64,000 nt of DNA from an uncultured Burkholderiales bacterium (GTDB taxonomy: Bacteria > Pseudomonadota > Gammaproteobacteria > Burkholderiales > Burkholderiaceae_C), in assembly GCA_903838355.1 (NCBI GenBank), contig CAILYC010000063.1:26775-90774 (forward strand), read 5' to 3'. Shown in pieces: positions 9,022 through 17,705 of the stretch; within the stretch, counting starts at the first letter, position 1, and the number at the start of each line of letters is the position of its first letter. The translations under genes were made by a program, and so were the position numbers. The notes under the pieces were generated by a model. It was given only the letters and a program-made list of their open reading frames with translations. It made no database searches and had not been told where the DNA came from.

Positions 9022-9999
9022 TTACTCTGGCTCAATGCCGGCTTGCTTGATGACCTTGCCCCAACGCACCGACTCGTTGGCTTGAAATTGCGCCAGGCCT
9101 TCAGGCGAGGACAAAGACAGCTCGCTGCTGGTGGAGCGCAAATAATTTTGCACGGGCTCCGAGGTTGAGGCCCGAGCCAGCATCTCATTGAATTTATTCA
9201 CAATCGCCAGCGGTGTGCCGGCCGGCAGGAACACCGCATTCCAATACGACATGTCGTAACCTTTGATGCCCGCCTCTTCCATGGTGGGGACGCTTGCAAT
9301 GGCCGCCAGTCGTTTAAGGCCGCTCACCGCCAAGGCCCTCAATTTGTTGGATTGGATTTGCGGTACACCGGTCGCCGCATCGGTGAACATGAAATCAATT
9401 TGACCGCCCATCAAATCGGTGATGGACATGGGGTTGCTCTTATAGGGAATGCTTTTAACGTCGATGCCGGCCAATTGCTTGAACATTTCGCTGGCCACGC
9501 GGCTCGATGAACTGCCACTGCCAAAATTGAGTTCACCCGGTCTTTTTCTGGCTTCCAAAACGATGTCCTCCACGCTTTTGTACTTGGAGTTGACATTTAC
9601 CACCAAAGACATGTGGCCCATGGAGAGCAAAGCCACGGGTGCAAAATCTTTGACGGGGTCGTAGGGCAAGTTCTTGTACAAATGCGCATTGGCCGCGTGC
9701 GTGGTGTTGGTGGTGTAGAGTGCAGTGTAACCATCGGGCTGCGCTTTGGCGACGTTTTGAACCGCAATGAAGCCGTTGCCTCCGGGCTTGGGGTCGACCA
9801 AAACAGGCACACCGTAAAGCGACGAAATCACTTGAGCATAAGTTCTGGCCGCCTGGTCACTGCCAGAGCCTGCCGCAAAAGGCACGATGAACTTGATGGG
9901 CTTGATTGGAAAGTCCTGCGCGAGCGCGTTTGCCAAGAAAAGGCCAAGAGCCCCAACGCAACCATACTCAACGAGCGCTACCCAAGGTTTGGTTTTCAT
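9022..9999 (-). CDS. Bug/TctC family solute-binding protein
   Basis: Bug-family protein of 325 residues from the ATG at 9999: signal MKTKPWVALVEYGCVGALGLFLANALAQ, then DFPIKPIKFIVPFAAGSGSDQAAR, DPKPGGNGFIAVQ, PDGYTALYT, SIPYKSNPMSITDLMGG. The DPKPGGNG segment replaces the usual ENKxGAGG. The reading frame stays open 94 codons further upstream to 10281, but that stretch is read-through of an IS605-type tnpB remnant and lacks any signal peptide, so it is excluded. No strong Shine-Dalgarno is seen. Its transcription may come from within or beyond the remnant. Confidence 0.88.
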   Translation of the reverse strand: MKTKPWVALVEYGCVGALGLFLANALAQDFPIKPIKFIVPFAAGSGSDQAARTYAQVISSLYGVPVLVDPKPGGNGFIAVQNVAKAQPDGYTALYTTNTTHAANAHLYKNLPYDPVKDFAPVALLSMGHMSLVVNVNSKYKSVEDIVLEARKRPGELNFGSGSSSSRVASEMFKQLAGIDVKSIPYKSNPMSITDLMGGQIDFMFTDAATGVPQIQSNKLRALAVSGLKRLAAIASVPTMEEAGIKGYDMSYWNAVFLPAGTPLAIVNKFNEMLARASTSEPVQNYLRSTSSELSLSSPEGLAQFQANESVRWGKVIKQAGIEPE

Positions 10000-10049
10000 C
10001 ACGATTTCTTTGTGGAGGGTTGAAGTGGGCTCACTCACCCACTGATAGC

Positions 10050-10339
10050 TTGACATCCTCCCAGCCCTGAAGAGACCGGGATTCCTACGGTGCTGCGCTT
10101 GAGAAACTTCATGCGCAGTCACTTCAGTGGGTTCTTGCTTCACTGAGGCTGGTTTCGTCATGGTCTGACGACCCCGGCCAGAGCCTTCCTCTGCACAGGC
10201 CAACAAGCGCTGCCCGCGCTCTAAAATATTGATCGCGCCCACCACATCAGCATTTTCAGCGTAGCCACAAGCGACACACAAGAACTCCGCTTGTTTGAGC
10301 CGGTTTTATCAGAAATTTGTTGGCTTGCAAGCGTTTCAT
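10050..10339 (-). mobile_element. IS200/IS605-family tnpB deletion remnant with right end
   Basis: Read on the minus strand, an ATG at 10339 starts MKRLQANKF, which resembles the N-terminus of IS1341-type TnpB proteins. Within a few codons the sequence jumps to the typical TnpB C-terminus: NRLKQAEFLCVACGY, then AENADVVGAINILERG, including the CxxC of the final zinc finger. A KQEPTE tail follows. The element appears to end at GGGAGGATGTCAAGC (about 10050), which matches the right-end/omega-RNA 3' boundary common in this family, with an imperfect stem before it. The whole catalytic core is missing, so no TnpB is made. The stop codon has been lost and the frame runs into the Bug gene. Confidence 0.75.
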
Positions 10340-10676
10340 GCCTGAATTATGCCTTGGTCCATGAGAAATAACAACGAGATTCGCCAAGGAAGACACTGTG
10401 TTAATGATTCGCCAAAAGCAATATCCAAGCGTTGCTAAAAAGCTGTGAGGCAACGCGCTAGGGTCGCCATCTTATTTTGCAGCCTCGTGTGGTGGCGCTC
10501 CGGTAGCGATCATTCGCCAAGACATCGAACAGCATCGAACAACATCGAACAACAGCAAACACCCCAACAGCCGACAACCCGAAACACCTTCGGTGTCCGC
10601 GCTATTCATCCTCCCCCTTAACGCAGAGGATTTCCGCGCACCCTGTTAAAGGATCTAGGCAAACAACACCCGTGTC
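10340..10676. other. Intergenic region with short repeats
   Basis: No gene is supported here. It holds the presumed left flank of the tnpB remnant, a 10-bp tandem repeat (10521-10560), a small ACACC-TTC-GGTGT hairpin (about 10585-10597) and, at 10605-10645, a stretch (TTCATCCTCCCC...GGATTTCC) that faintly resembles IS605-type end sequences. The last point is uncertain. Confidence 0.5.
10521..10560. repeat. Four 10-bp tandem units
   Basis: Units are GACATCGAAC, AGCATCGAAC, AACATCGAAC and AACAGCAAAC. Too short and gapless for a CRISPR. Lies next to the tnpB remnant. Confidence 0.8.
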
Positions 10677-11831
10677 TCAAGACTGGCAGAGGTCATTGTG
10701 CTCTCCGAGTGCTGGAGCGCCCGCCGAAATGGCCGGTCTCACGCCATCAAATGACAGCGGCAGCCCGGTGAGCGAGAAGTCTTCCCCCGGCACAGCTTGC
10801 CTGAGCCCCAAGGCCTCGACCTGCGGGTGTGCCAAGGTCTCGGGCAGCGAATAGATGGGGGAACAAGGAACGCCCGCGGCTTCGAACACCTCTTCCCAGC
10901 GAAGTCGCGACTGGGTGAGCAAGATGGGACACAATTCTTTGAGCAACGCATCCTTGTTCAAAATGCGTTGTCGGTTGCCCGCAAATCGGGGATCTGCGGG
11001 CCACTGGTGTTGCCCTAGCACAGCACTCAATTTGGCGAACAAACGGTCGTTGCCACAACAAATGAGCAATGGACCATCTAGGGTATCAAACGCCTCGTAG
11101 GGCACAAAATTGGGGTGACCCGAAGCATGCCGCACGGGCAGCTGCTGCTGGTTCAAATAGGCCTCGCTCTTTTGCCCATTCCAAACCAAGGCGGTCTCCA
11201 AAAGGGATGCATTGACCACCCCTCCAAGACCCGTGTGACGGCGTTTTTCCAGCATGGACAAGACGCCGATCACCGCCCACATGCCGGTGCCTTGGTCGCA
11301 CACCGAAGCACCGATGCGAATAGGCGGATCCTTGGGGCCCCCATTGGTGCTCGACAAGCCACTGAAGGCCTGGATCAAGGGCTCGTAGCCGGGCCTCATG
11401 CTCATGGGACCGGTGTGGCCAAAGGCCGAAATCTCACAGTAAATCAAGCGGGGGAAGTGCACGCACAAGGTCTTGCCGTCAATTCCCAAATCCTGGGTGA
11501 CACCGGGTCTCAAGTTATGGATCAGGATGTCGGTGTCCTTCAGGAGCAGATCCAAGTCTTTGAGCCCTTCTGGGCTTTTAAGGTCGAGGGCAATGGATTT
11601 TTTACCGCGATTGAAGAGGTGAAAATTAAGCGCATCGCCGCGACGAAATGCGGGACCCATGTGGCGCGCATCATCACCGCCTTCGCACTTTTCAATCTTC
11701 AACACCTCAGCGCCCAGGTCACTCAAGATGGAACCAGCAAAGGGGGCAGACAAGACTTGACCGAGTTCCATCACCCGTATGCCATTCAAGGGCAAGGGGC
11801 TCAGATTTTCATGGGTGGGCTTAAGCGGCAT
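10677..11831 (-). CDS. CaiB/BaiF family CoA-transferase
   Basis: Class III CoA-transferase, moving CoA between carboxylic acids in the cytoplasm. Seen: GIRVMELGQVLSAPFAGSILSDLGAEVLKIE at the N-terminus, DLKSPEGLKDLDLLLKDTDILIHNLRPG, and the YCEISAFG segment; the family's catalytic Asp should be the Asp of the GGDDARHMG segment or a nearby acidic residue, which I cannot fix by eye. The ATG at 11831 gives about 384 residues; a TTG at 11915 would add 28 residues without similarity. It stands alone on the minus strand, upstream of the remnant and Bug gene. Acid substrate unknown. Confidence 0.88.
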   Translation of the reverse strand: MPLKPTHENLSPLPLNGIRVMELGQVLSAPFAGSILSDLGAEVLKIEKCEGGDDARHMGPAFRRGDALNFHLFNRGKKSIALDLKSPEGLKDLDLLLKDTDILIHNLRPGVTQDLGIDGKTLCVHFPRLIYCEISAFGHTGPMSMRPGYEPLIQAFSGLSSTNGGPKDPPIRIGASVCDQGTGMWAVIGVLSMLEKRRHTGLGGVVNASLLETALVWNGQKSEAYLNQQQLPVRHASGHPNFVPYEAFDTLDGPLLICCGNDRLFAKLSAVLGQHQWPADPRFAGNRQRILNKDALLKELCPILLTQSRLRWEEVFEAAGVPCSPIYSLPETLAHPQVEALGLRQAVPGEDFSLTGLPLSFDGVRPAISAGAPALGEHNDLCQS

Positions 11832-12079
11832 GTTGAAATCTAAAAAAGAACCTCTCAAAACTGCCCCCTGGTGATTTGGGTCAACAAGCTGAGAGCAACT
11901 TATTTTATCTTGCAAACTGAGTCTTCAAAGTAGTATTAACCTAGATGTTCAAGGTCTCAGCTTTGCGCTAAAGTAAGACCCAGCAGCAAGACAAATTCAT
12001 CGGTTCAAATCCATTTTTAAAGCTTGGTGAAAGTCTACTGTCTTCACTGCGTTCTCTGTCATTTCTTCTCATCCCTTGC

Positions 12080-12487
12080 ATGATCAAGAGTCTTTCTATT
12101 TTGAGTCGCCATTCTCATTTGAGCCATGCGGAATTTTTACACCGCTGGGAACACGAGCACGCGCCCTTGGCGCTAGGCGTGCCGCATCTCTTGCGCTACG
12201 TCCTCTCACCCGTTCACGCCCAGTTTGATAGACCCGACGTCACGTCTCACGGCATTGAGGTCGACGGCATTGCTGAACTTTGGTATGAAAGTCACGAATC
12301 CATGCAGCAAGCTTTGCAGTCGACCGAGATGAAGGCATTGAGAGCGCACGGGGCTCAAATCATTGGGAGCATCACCAATTGCTTGACCCAAGAGATCGAC
12401 ATCATCCCTCCCCCTAAACGCCAGACACAACGCCAGACACAACCCCAGACGCAAGCCCAGGTCTCACCTCCCAAACCTCAGCCATGA
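12080..12487 (+). CDS. EthD-domain protein
   Basis: Small (135 residues) dimeric alpha-beta-barrel-type protein of the EthD family: IKSLSILSRHSHLSHAEFLHRW, EHEHAPLALGVPHLLRYV, then a GIAELWYES segment. EthD-type proteins accompany oxygenase or degradation pathways, but their reaction is often unknown. The C-terminus is a repetitive Gln/Thr/Arg tail from a 12-bp repeat (CGCCAGACACAA and variants, 12419-12455). Its stop overlaps the next Bug start as ATGA, so the two are translationally coupled. First gene of a plus-strand run reaching 17673. Confidence 0.8.
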   Translation: MIKSLSILSRHSHLSHAEFLHRWEHEHAPLALGVPHLLRYVLSPVHAQFDRPDVTSHGIEVDGIAELWYESHESMQQALQSTEMKALRAHGAQIIGSITNCLTQEIDIIPPPKRQTQRQTQPQTQAQVSPPKPQP

Positions 12488-13485
12488 AAACCTCTGCACA
12501 AAAACGCTGGATTCTTGCCTGCTTCAGTCTTGGGCTGATACTGCCCATGACCTTGCAGGCCCAAACGAGCCCAACAACTCTGCCCGATTGGCCACAAAAA
12601 ACCGTGCGCTTGATTTCTCCCTTTTCAGCCGGTAGTTCGGTCGACATCATGGCCAGACTTCTGGCCGCACCGTTGAGCAAAATGCTCGGCCAAGCCGTGG
12701 TGGTGGACAACAAGGTGGGCGCAGGTGGCAATTTGGGGGCGGACGCGGTGGCCAAAGCCACACCCGACGGCTACACCTTGGGCATTGTGACCACCGGACC
12801 CATGGCCATCAACCCGAGCCTCATGGCCCACGTGCCCTACAACCCCACCCAGGATTTTGCGCCGATTGTGCTCTTGGCCGCCGGCCCCAATGTCTTGGTG
12901 GTGAACGCAAATATGGGCGTCAACAATGTGGAGGATTTGATCAAGTTATTAAAGACCAGTCCCGGTAAATATTCCTATGGCTCCTCAGGCGTGGGGAGCA
13001 CCAACCATTTGGCCGGTGAGCTTTTTGCCTTTAAGACCAATACCAAGATGATCCACATCCCTTACAAGGGCAATCAAGACGCGCTCAACGACGTTTTGAG
13101 CGGTCAAATCACGATGACGTTTTCAGGACTTCAGCCCTTGCTCTCCAACATCCAGGCCAGCAAGATCAAAGCCTTGGTGGTGGCCGGTGACAAACGCATG
13201 GCGGCCATTCCCGATGTACCCACCGTCGCCGAGGTCGGCCTCAAAGGCGCCGAAGTGATGCCTTGGTATGGTGTTGTCGCACCTGCTGGCACCCGAGACG
13301 CCGTGATCAATCTCCTGAACAAAGACATCGCCGAGATCATGTCGCGCCCTGAGATTTACAAGCAATTCAAGGACAACGGCTCAGAGCCCAGTACAGGCTC
13401 ACCAACTCAGTTTGCCAACTTGATCGCCAGCGACGTCGAGCGTTGGGGCGAAGTGATCAAGCGCGCTGGCATTCAAAGTCCGTGA
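12484..13485 (+). CDS. Bug/TctC family solute-binding protein
   Basis: Bug-family protein, 333 residues. Signal MKTSAQKRWILACFSLGLILPMTLQAQ; mature marks DWPQKTVRLISPFSAGSSVD, DNKVGAGGNLGADAVA, TPDGYTLGIVT, HIPYKGNQDALNDVLSG and MPWYGVVAPAGT. The AGSSVD segment lacks the usual GG, and SGQITMTFSG replaces GGQVDxMF, both in the ligand-contact region in known structures. Coupled to the EthD gene by a 4-bp overlap and followed by an SMP-30 lactonase, so a lactone or sugar-acid-like ligand is one possibility (inference). Confidence 0.9.
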   Translation: MKTSAQKRWILACFSLGLILPMTLQAQTSPTTLPDWPQKTVRLISPFSAGSSVDIMARLLAAPLSKMLGQAVVVDNKVGAGGNLGADAVAKATPDGYTLGIVTTGPMAINPSLMAHVPYNPTQDFAPIVLLAAGPNVLVVNANMGVNNVEDLIKLLKTSPGKYSYGSSGVGSTNHLAGELFAFKTNTKMIHIPYKGNQDALNDVLSGQITMTFSGLQPLLSNIQASKIKALVVAGDKRMAAIPDVPTVAEVGLKGAEVMPWYGVVAPAGTRDAVINLLNKDIAEIMSRPEIYKQFKDNGSEPSTGSPTQFANLIASDVERWGEVIKRAGIQSP

Positions 13486-13577
13486 AACGCACGACTTCAA
13501 AGCTCGCCTTTGGCCATTGAAACTTTATTCAATCAACTTTATTGAATCGAAACTTTTTTTATCAAAAGGAGTTTTTC

Positions 13578-14495
13578 ATGTACGCAGCACCCCCCGTGAT
13601 TGAGACCGAAGTCTTCACCCGAATGCCCGATAAATTCAGAAGAATGGGACACCCCTCGCATTGGGTGGACAAACGCGGCGCTGGCCCCGTTCACTCATTT
13701 TTGGAAGGCCCTTCCTTTGACCGAGAAGGCAATTTGTATTGCGTGGATATTCCTTACGGCCGGATTTTTAAAATCAACCCCAAAGGCGAGTGGTCGGAAT
13801 TTGCCGAGTTCGACGGTGAGCCCAACGGCTTAAAAATCCACCAAGATGGTCGACTCTTTGTCGCCGACCATAAATTGGGGCTTCTTTCATTTGACCCCAA
13901 CACTGCCCACATGACAGTTGTTGAAAACCGCCCCAATCACGAAGGCTTCAAGGGCCTCAATGATTTGATCTTTGGCGCCAATGGTGACTTGTTCTTCACC
14001 GATCAAGGCCAAAGCGCCATGAACGACCCGACAGGCCGCGCTTATCGCCTGCGCAGCACAGGAGAACTCGATTTGCTCTTCAATGGCTTTGCCGGCCCAA
14101 ACGGTCTGGTCTTGAACAAAGAGGAGAACCTCCTGTGGGTCGCGGCCACACGCACCAACAACATCATTTGTATTCCCCTATTGCCCCATCACTCTGGCGT
14201 GGGCAAGGTGGGCATGTTTATTCAACTCTCGGGCAGCCCAACGGGACCCGACGGCATGGCGCTGGGTGAGAATGGCAACTTGGTCATCGTTCATGCAGGC
14301 TTTGGCACGGTGTGGGTGTTCAGTCCACTGGGCGAACCGCTATACCGCATCAAGTCGTGTGCTGGCATGAGAACCACCAATGTGGCCTTTGGCGGCGAGG
14401 ACATGAAAACCTTGTTCATCACCGAGGCCCATGATGGCGTGATCCTCAAAGCCAAACTGCCCTTTGCCGGCAAGACCATGTTTTCACACACATGA
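13578..14495 (+). CDS. SMP-30/gluconolactonase-like lactonase
   Basis: Six-bladed propeller hydrolase of the SMP-30/gluconolactonase family, expected to open a lactone using a divalent metal. Seen: repeated blades with LEGPSFDREGNLYCVDIPYG (metal Glu), GLNDLIFGANGDLFFTDQG (metal Asn/Asp), GPNGLVLNKEENLLWVA and GPDGMALGENGNLVIVHAG. No signal peptide. An earlier in-frame ATG at 13542 exists, but AAAAGGAG stands right before the ATG at 13578, giving 305 residues. Sits between two Bug genes on the same strand. Confidence 0.88.
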   Translation: MYAAPPVIETEVFTRMPDKFRRMGHPSHWVDKRGAGPVHSFLEGPSFDREGNLYCVDIPYGRIFKINPKGEWSEFAEFDGEPNGLKIHQDGRLFVADHKLGLLSFDPNTAHMTVVENRPNHEGFKGLNDLIFGANGDLFFTDQGQSAMNDPTGRAYRLRSTGELDLLFNGFAGPNGLVLNKEENLLWVAATRTNNIICIPLLPHHSGVGKVGMFIQLSGSPTGPDGMALGENGNLVIVHAGFGTVWVFSPLGEPLYRIKSCAGMRTTNVAFGGEDMKTLFITEAHDGVILKAKLPFAGKTMFSHT

Positions 14496-14550
14496 AACCA
14501 TGGCACTCGTGCTGGATACAACCGCCTGCATTTGAAGGACACACCGGACC

Positions 14551-15513
14551 ATGAAATTCAATCTTCTTGTCACGACTCTCGCCTTCATGGTCTGCACTGC
14601 ATTCAGTCATGCCGATCCGTTTCCGAACAAACCCATCCGCTTGGTGGTGCCCTATCCCCCAGGGGGTGGCACCGATGTGGTGGCAAGGTTGATCGCCGAG
14701 CCCTTGACCCAGGCCCTCAATCAATCGGTCTACATTGACAACAAGGGCGGGGCCAATGGCATCATTGGCTGTAATTTTGTTGCCAACGCCCAGGCCGATG
14801 GCTACACCATCCTCTTGGTGCTGCCTTCCCAGATGTCGGTGAACCCAGCGCTTTACAAAAAAGCATCTTACGACCCGATCCAAGACTTTGCCCCCATCAT
14901 CCAGTTGACATCGTTTGAGGTGGCCTTGGTGATTTACCCCTCACTTGAAGTGAACAGCGTCACCGAGCTCATCCAGTATGCCAAATCCAAGCCCGGTAGC
15001 TTGAGTCTGGCATCTGCGGGCACGGGCAGCTCGGGTCACATGGCCGCCGTTTGGTTTGCCATGAAAACTGGCATTGACTGGGTGCATATTCCTTTTAAAG
15101 GCGCGGGACCGGCGTTTGCAGACTTGCTTGCGGGCAGTGAACAAGTCATGTTTGCCACCACTTTATCCACCCTGCCCTATGTGAGAAGTGGAAAACTCAA
15201 AGCCCTGGGGGTCACGGGAGCAACCCGCTCAGCCGCCGCCCCTGAAATCCCCGCCATTGCCGAGTCGGTCCCGGGGTATGAGTTCACTCAGTGGCATGGC
15301 TTGGTGGCCCCGGCCAAAACACCAGCGGAGGTGATTGCCAAACTCAACAGTGAAATTGCCAAGATCCTCAAAACCCCAAAAATGAGAGAACGGTTTGCGT
15401 CCTTGGGCTCTGAGGTGGTGGCAGGCTCACCTCAAGACTTTGACAAACTCATCAAAAATGAATTGACGCGTTATGCCGATATTGTGAAGATCACGGGCAT
15501 GAAGGCAGAATAG
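14551..15513 (+). CDS. Bug/TctC family solute-binding protein
   Basis: Bug-family protein, 320 residues. Signal MKFNLLVTTLAFMVCTAFSHA, then DPFPNKPIRLVVPYPPGGGTD, DNKGGANGIIGCNFVA, QADGYTILLV, HIPFKGAGPAFADLLAG. The GCNF cysteine is unusual for the family. Located between the SMP-30 lactonase and the mmsB-type dehydrogenase; the preceding gap is 55 bp, so it probably belongs to the same transcript. Ligand unknown. Confidence 0.9.
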   Translation: MKFNLLVTTLAFMVCTAFSHADPFPNKPIRLVVPYPPGGGTDVVARLIAEPLTQALNQSVYIDNKGGANGIIGCNFVANAQADGYTILLVLPSQMSVNPALYKKASYDPIQDFAPIIQLTSFEVALVIYPSLEVNSVTELIQYAKSKPGSLSLASAGTGSSGHMAAVWFAMKTGIDWVHIPFKGAGPAFADLLAGSEQVMFATTLSTLPYVRSGKLKALGVTGATRSAAAPEIPAIAESVPGYEFTQWHGLVAPAKTPAEVIAKLNSEIAKILKTPKMRERFASLGSEVVAGSPQDFDKLIKNELTRYADIVKITGMKAE

Positions 15514-15545
15514 TTGAGCCATCATTGGTCAATATGGGCAATGAT

Positions 15546-15575
15546 GCCACTAAGGCCACTAAGGCCACTGAGGCC
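15546..15575 (+). repeat. 9-bp tandem repeat upstream of mmsB
   Basis: GCCACTAAG occurs twice, then GCCACTGAG and a degenerate fourth unit, between the Bug stop and the preferred mmsB start. It is in frame with an N-terminal extension of the mmsB reading frame (Lys-Ala-Thr repeats) but is probably untranslated leader. Confidence 0.7.
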
Positions 15576-15629
15576 ATTGCAGGTTTGATTCCAAAGACAA
15601 CGCTGAGCAAATCAGTTGAAAGGTTTCCC

Positions 15630-16535
15630 ATGAACATCGGCATGATTGGCCTGGGCAACATGGGCGAGCCCATGGCCATGAATCTCCTCAAGGCAGGACA
15701 CGCCTTGTGGGTTTATGACATCGTCCAAGCCAACTGTGCTCGTGTGGCCGAGGTTTCAGGATCCGCTTGCACCGTTTCCCAAAGCGTCAAGGCCCTTGCC
15801 GAGTCAGGCCTTGACATCATCTTGACGATGCTGCCCGCGGCCCAGCACGTGAAAGCGGTCTATCTTGGACCCAACGGTGTTTTAGAAAATGTGATCCCAG
15901 GCACCCTCTTGATCGACTGCTCCACCATCGATCCCCAAAGCGCCAAAGAGGTGCAAGCGAGCGCCCAATCCAGGGGCTGCACACTGCTGGACGCCCCGGT
16001 TTCCGGCGGAACTGCAGGTGCAAAGGCGGGGAGCTTGACTTTTATGGTGGGCGGCAATGAGGCAGCCTTTCTCAAACACAAGGCATTTTTTGAGCACATG
16101 GGCAAAAACATCTTTTACTGCGGAGCCAGTGGCAACGGCCAAGTGGCCAAGGTCGCCAACAACATGCTGCTGGGCATTTCCATGATCGCCGCAAGCGAGG
16201 CCCTCTCCTTGGGCGTTGAACTGGGCATGGACCCCAAGGTGCTCTCCAACATCATCAACACCTCGAGTGGGCGCTGCTGGAGCACCGACACCTACAATCC
16301 ATATCCGGGGGTGATGGACAACACACCGGCGAGCCGGGGCTACAGTGGCGGGTTTGGCACGGATTTGATGCTCAAGGACTTGGGGCTGGCCTGCGAAGCG
16401 GCCAAAACGGTAAAGCAGCCCATCGTGCTCGGCGCCTTGGCCCACCAACTCTACCAAAGCTTCAGTGCCCAGGGCCACGGCCAACTCGATTTCTCGGCCA
16501 TCATTCGCATGGTCAATCCCTCCAAGTCCCTTTGA
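15630..16535 (+). CDS. mmsB: 3-Hydroxyisobutyrate dehydrogenase
   Basis: NAD-dependent oxidation of 3-hydroxyisobutyrate to methylmalonate semialdehyde in valine breakdown. Seen: Rossmann start MNIGMIGLGNMGEPMAMNLL, substrate motif LDAPVSGGTAGAKAGS, catalytic Lys in QVAKVANNMLLG, and the segment GRCWSTDTYNPYPG, which is characteristic of true MmsB rather than other family members. The ATG at 15630 has GAAAGG six bases before it; the open frame starts at 15525 but the added residues are repeat-derived. Next gene is a 3-hydroxyisobutyryl-CoA hydrolase, the preceding step in the pathway, which supports the call. Confidence 0.88.
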   Translation: MNIGMIGLGNMGEPMAMNLLKAGHALWVYDIVQANCARVAEVSGSACTVSQSVKALAESGLDIILTMLPAAQHVKAVYLGPNGVLENVIPGTLLIDCSTIDPQSAKEVQASAQSRGCTLLDAPVSGGTAGAKAGSLTFMVGGNEAAFLKHKAFFEHMGKNIFYCGASGNGQVAKVANNMLLGISMIAASEALSLGVELGMDPKVLSNIINTSSGRCWSTDTYNPYPGVMDNTPASRGYSGGFGTDLMLKDLGLACEAAKTVKQPIVLGALAHQLYQSFSAQGHGQLDFSAIIRMVNPSKSL

Positions 16536-16569
16536 GCAAGGCCCTGAAGTCTTTTCATTTGAGCGCAGC

Positions 16570-17673
16570 ATGAGTGAGCCTGAATTCCCCCTGTGCGTCC
16601 CCGAACCCGAGCTCCTCGTTGAGGTGCGCCATTCGGTGGGCTTCATCACCTTGAATCGGCCCAAGGCCTTGAACACCTTGAACCTCCCCATGGTCCGCGC
16701 CCTGCAAGCCACGCTCAACGAATGGGCAAGAAGCGATGCCGTCCAAGCCGTGGTGGTTCAAGGCCGCGGCGACAAAGCGTTTTGTGCCGGTGGTGACGTG
16801 CGCACAGTCCACGGCTATGTCACCCAAAACCATCCCGACTACGAGGTGTTTTTTGAAGAAGAATATGCGCTCAACGAATACATCTACCATTACCCCAAAC
16901 CTTACATCGCTGCCTTGAATGGCATCGTGATGGGCGGTGGCATGGGTATATCGCAAGGTGCCTCTCATCGACTGGTGAACGAGTACACCCGCATGGCGAT
17001 GCCCGAGAACGCCATTGGACTCTTTCCCGATGTGGGAGCGAGTTATTTTTTAACTCGGCACAGCAAGGCCTTGGCGCTCTACCTGGGGATGGTGGGCAAG
17101 GTGCTCAATGCCCAGGATGCATTGTTTTGCCATTTGGCCGACTGGTCTTTGCCCTTGGCGCAGTGGCCGATATTTTTTCAAGGGCTGGAAACGCTGGCCG
17201 TGGCAAACACATCCCATCGCGCCAATGAATCAAGAGGCGATCTATCAGCCCAAATCGACAAACTCTTGACCGATCTCAAGGCCACCCAAACGGGTCTGCC
17301 CTCCTTTGTTGCTGATCACATCGAAGACATCAACACGGTCTTCTCCCAACCTTCGGTGTCCGAGATTTTTTCAGTGCTTAAACAAAGCGCGACCAGCACC
17401 TGGGGGAGTGAGGCCTTGCAAATCCTGCAAAAAAACTCCCCCTTGGCCATTCAGGCCACTTGGGCCTTGCTCCAGCGCGGACACACACTGGGCTTGTCCG
17501 ATTGCTTCAAGCTCGAACTCGAACTCATTAAACTTTGGAAGCACAAGGGCGAATTCACCGAAGGGGTGCGCGCCGCCCTCATTGACAAAGACAAGAAACC
17601 GAAATGGAACTTCAGCCTAGGAGAGCTCGACACCGCACGGCTGCGCGCTGAGCTGCCGCCTCTTTTTGGCTAA
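16570..17673 (+). CDS. 3-Hydroxyisobutyryl-CoA hydrolase-type crotonase
   Basis: Crotonase-fold thioesterase that in valine catabolism releases 3-hydroxyisobutyrate from its CoA ester. Seen: VGFITLNRPKALNTLNLPMV, oxyanion loop GDKAFCAGGDVRTVH, YIAALNGIVMGGGMGISQGA, and MPENAIGLFPDVGASYFLTR with the Glu and Asp expected in the hydrolase subgroup. About 367 residues, the normal length and longer than enoyl-CoA hydratases. It starts 34 bp after mmsB. No acyl-CoA dehydrogenase or mmsA is next to it, so only two steps of the pathway are encoded here. Confidence 0.88.
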   Translation: MSEPEFPLCVPEPELLVEVRHSVGFITLNRPKALNTLNLPMVRALQATLNEWARSDAVQAVVVQGRGDKAFCAGGDVRTVHGYVTQNHPDYEVFFEEEYALNEYIYHYPKPYIAALNGIVMGGGMGISQGASHRLVNEYTRMAMPENAIGLFPDVGASYFLTRHSKALALYLGMVGKVLNAQDALFCHLADWSLPLAQWPIFFQGLETLAVANTSHRANESRGDLSAQIDKLLTDLKATQTGLPSFVADHIEDINTVFSQPSVSEIFSVLKQSATSTWGSEALQILQKNSPLAIQATWALLQRGHTLGLSDCFKLELELIKLWKHKGEFTEGVRAALIDKDKKPKWNFSLGELDTARLRAELPPLFG

Positions 17674-17680
17674 AGAGGCG
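17657..17680. terminator. Hairpin over the stop codon between convergent genes
   Basis: CGCCTCTTT-TTGGCT-AAAGAGGCG, a perfect 9-bp stem with a six-base loop, spans the stop codon of the CoA hydrolase and lies 26 bp from the end of the convergent CoA-transferase. No clear U-tract follows. Probably a terminator or mRNA 3' stabiliser. Confidence 0.5.
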
Positions 17681-17705
17681 CCAAACCGTTTGATGACCCC
17701 CTAGA

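Noticed and set aside
9022..10281. A 419-residue Bug protein with a CxxC N-terminal domain
   Set aside because: The first 94 codons are the tnpB remnant read in frame. A normal signal peptide starts at 9999.
10521..10560. A short CRISPR array
   Set aside because: The 10-bp units are contiguous and imperfect, with no spacers and no cas genes.
16570..17673. Enoyl-CoA hydratase
   Set aside because: Length (about 367 residues) and the MPENAIGLFPDVG segment point to the 3-hydroxyisobutyryl-CoA hydrolase branch.
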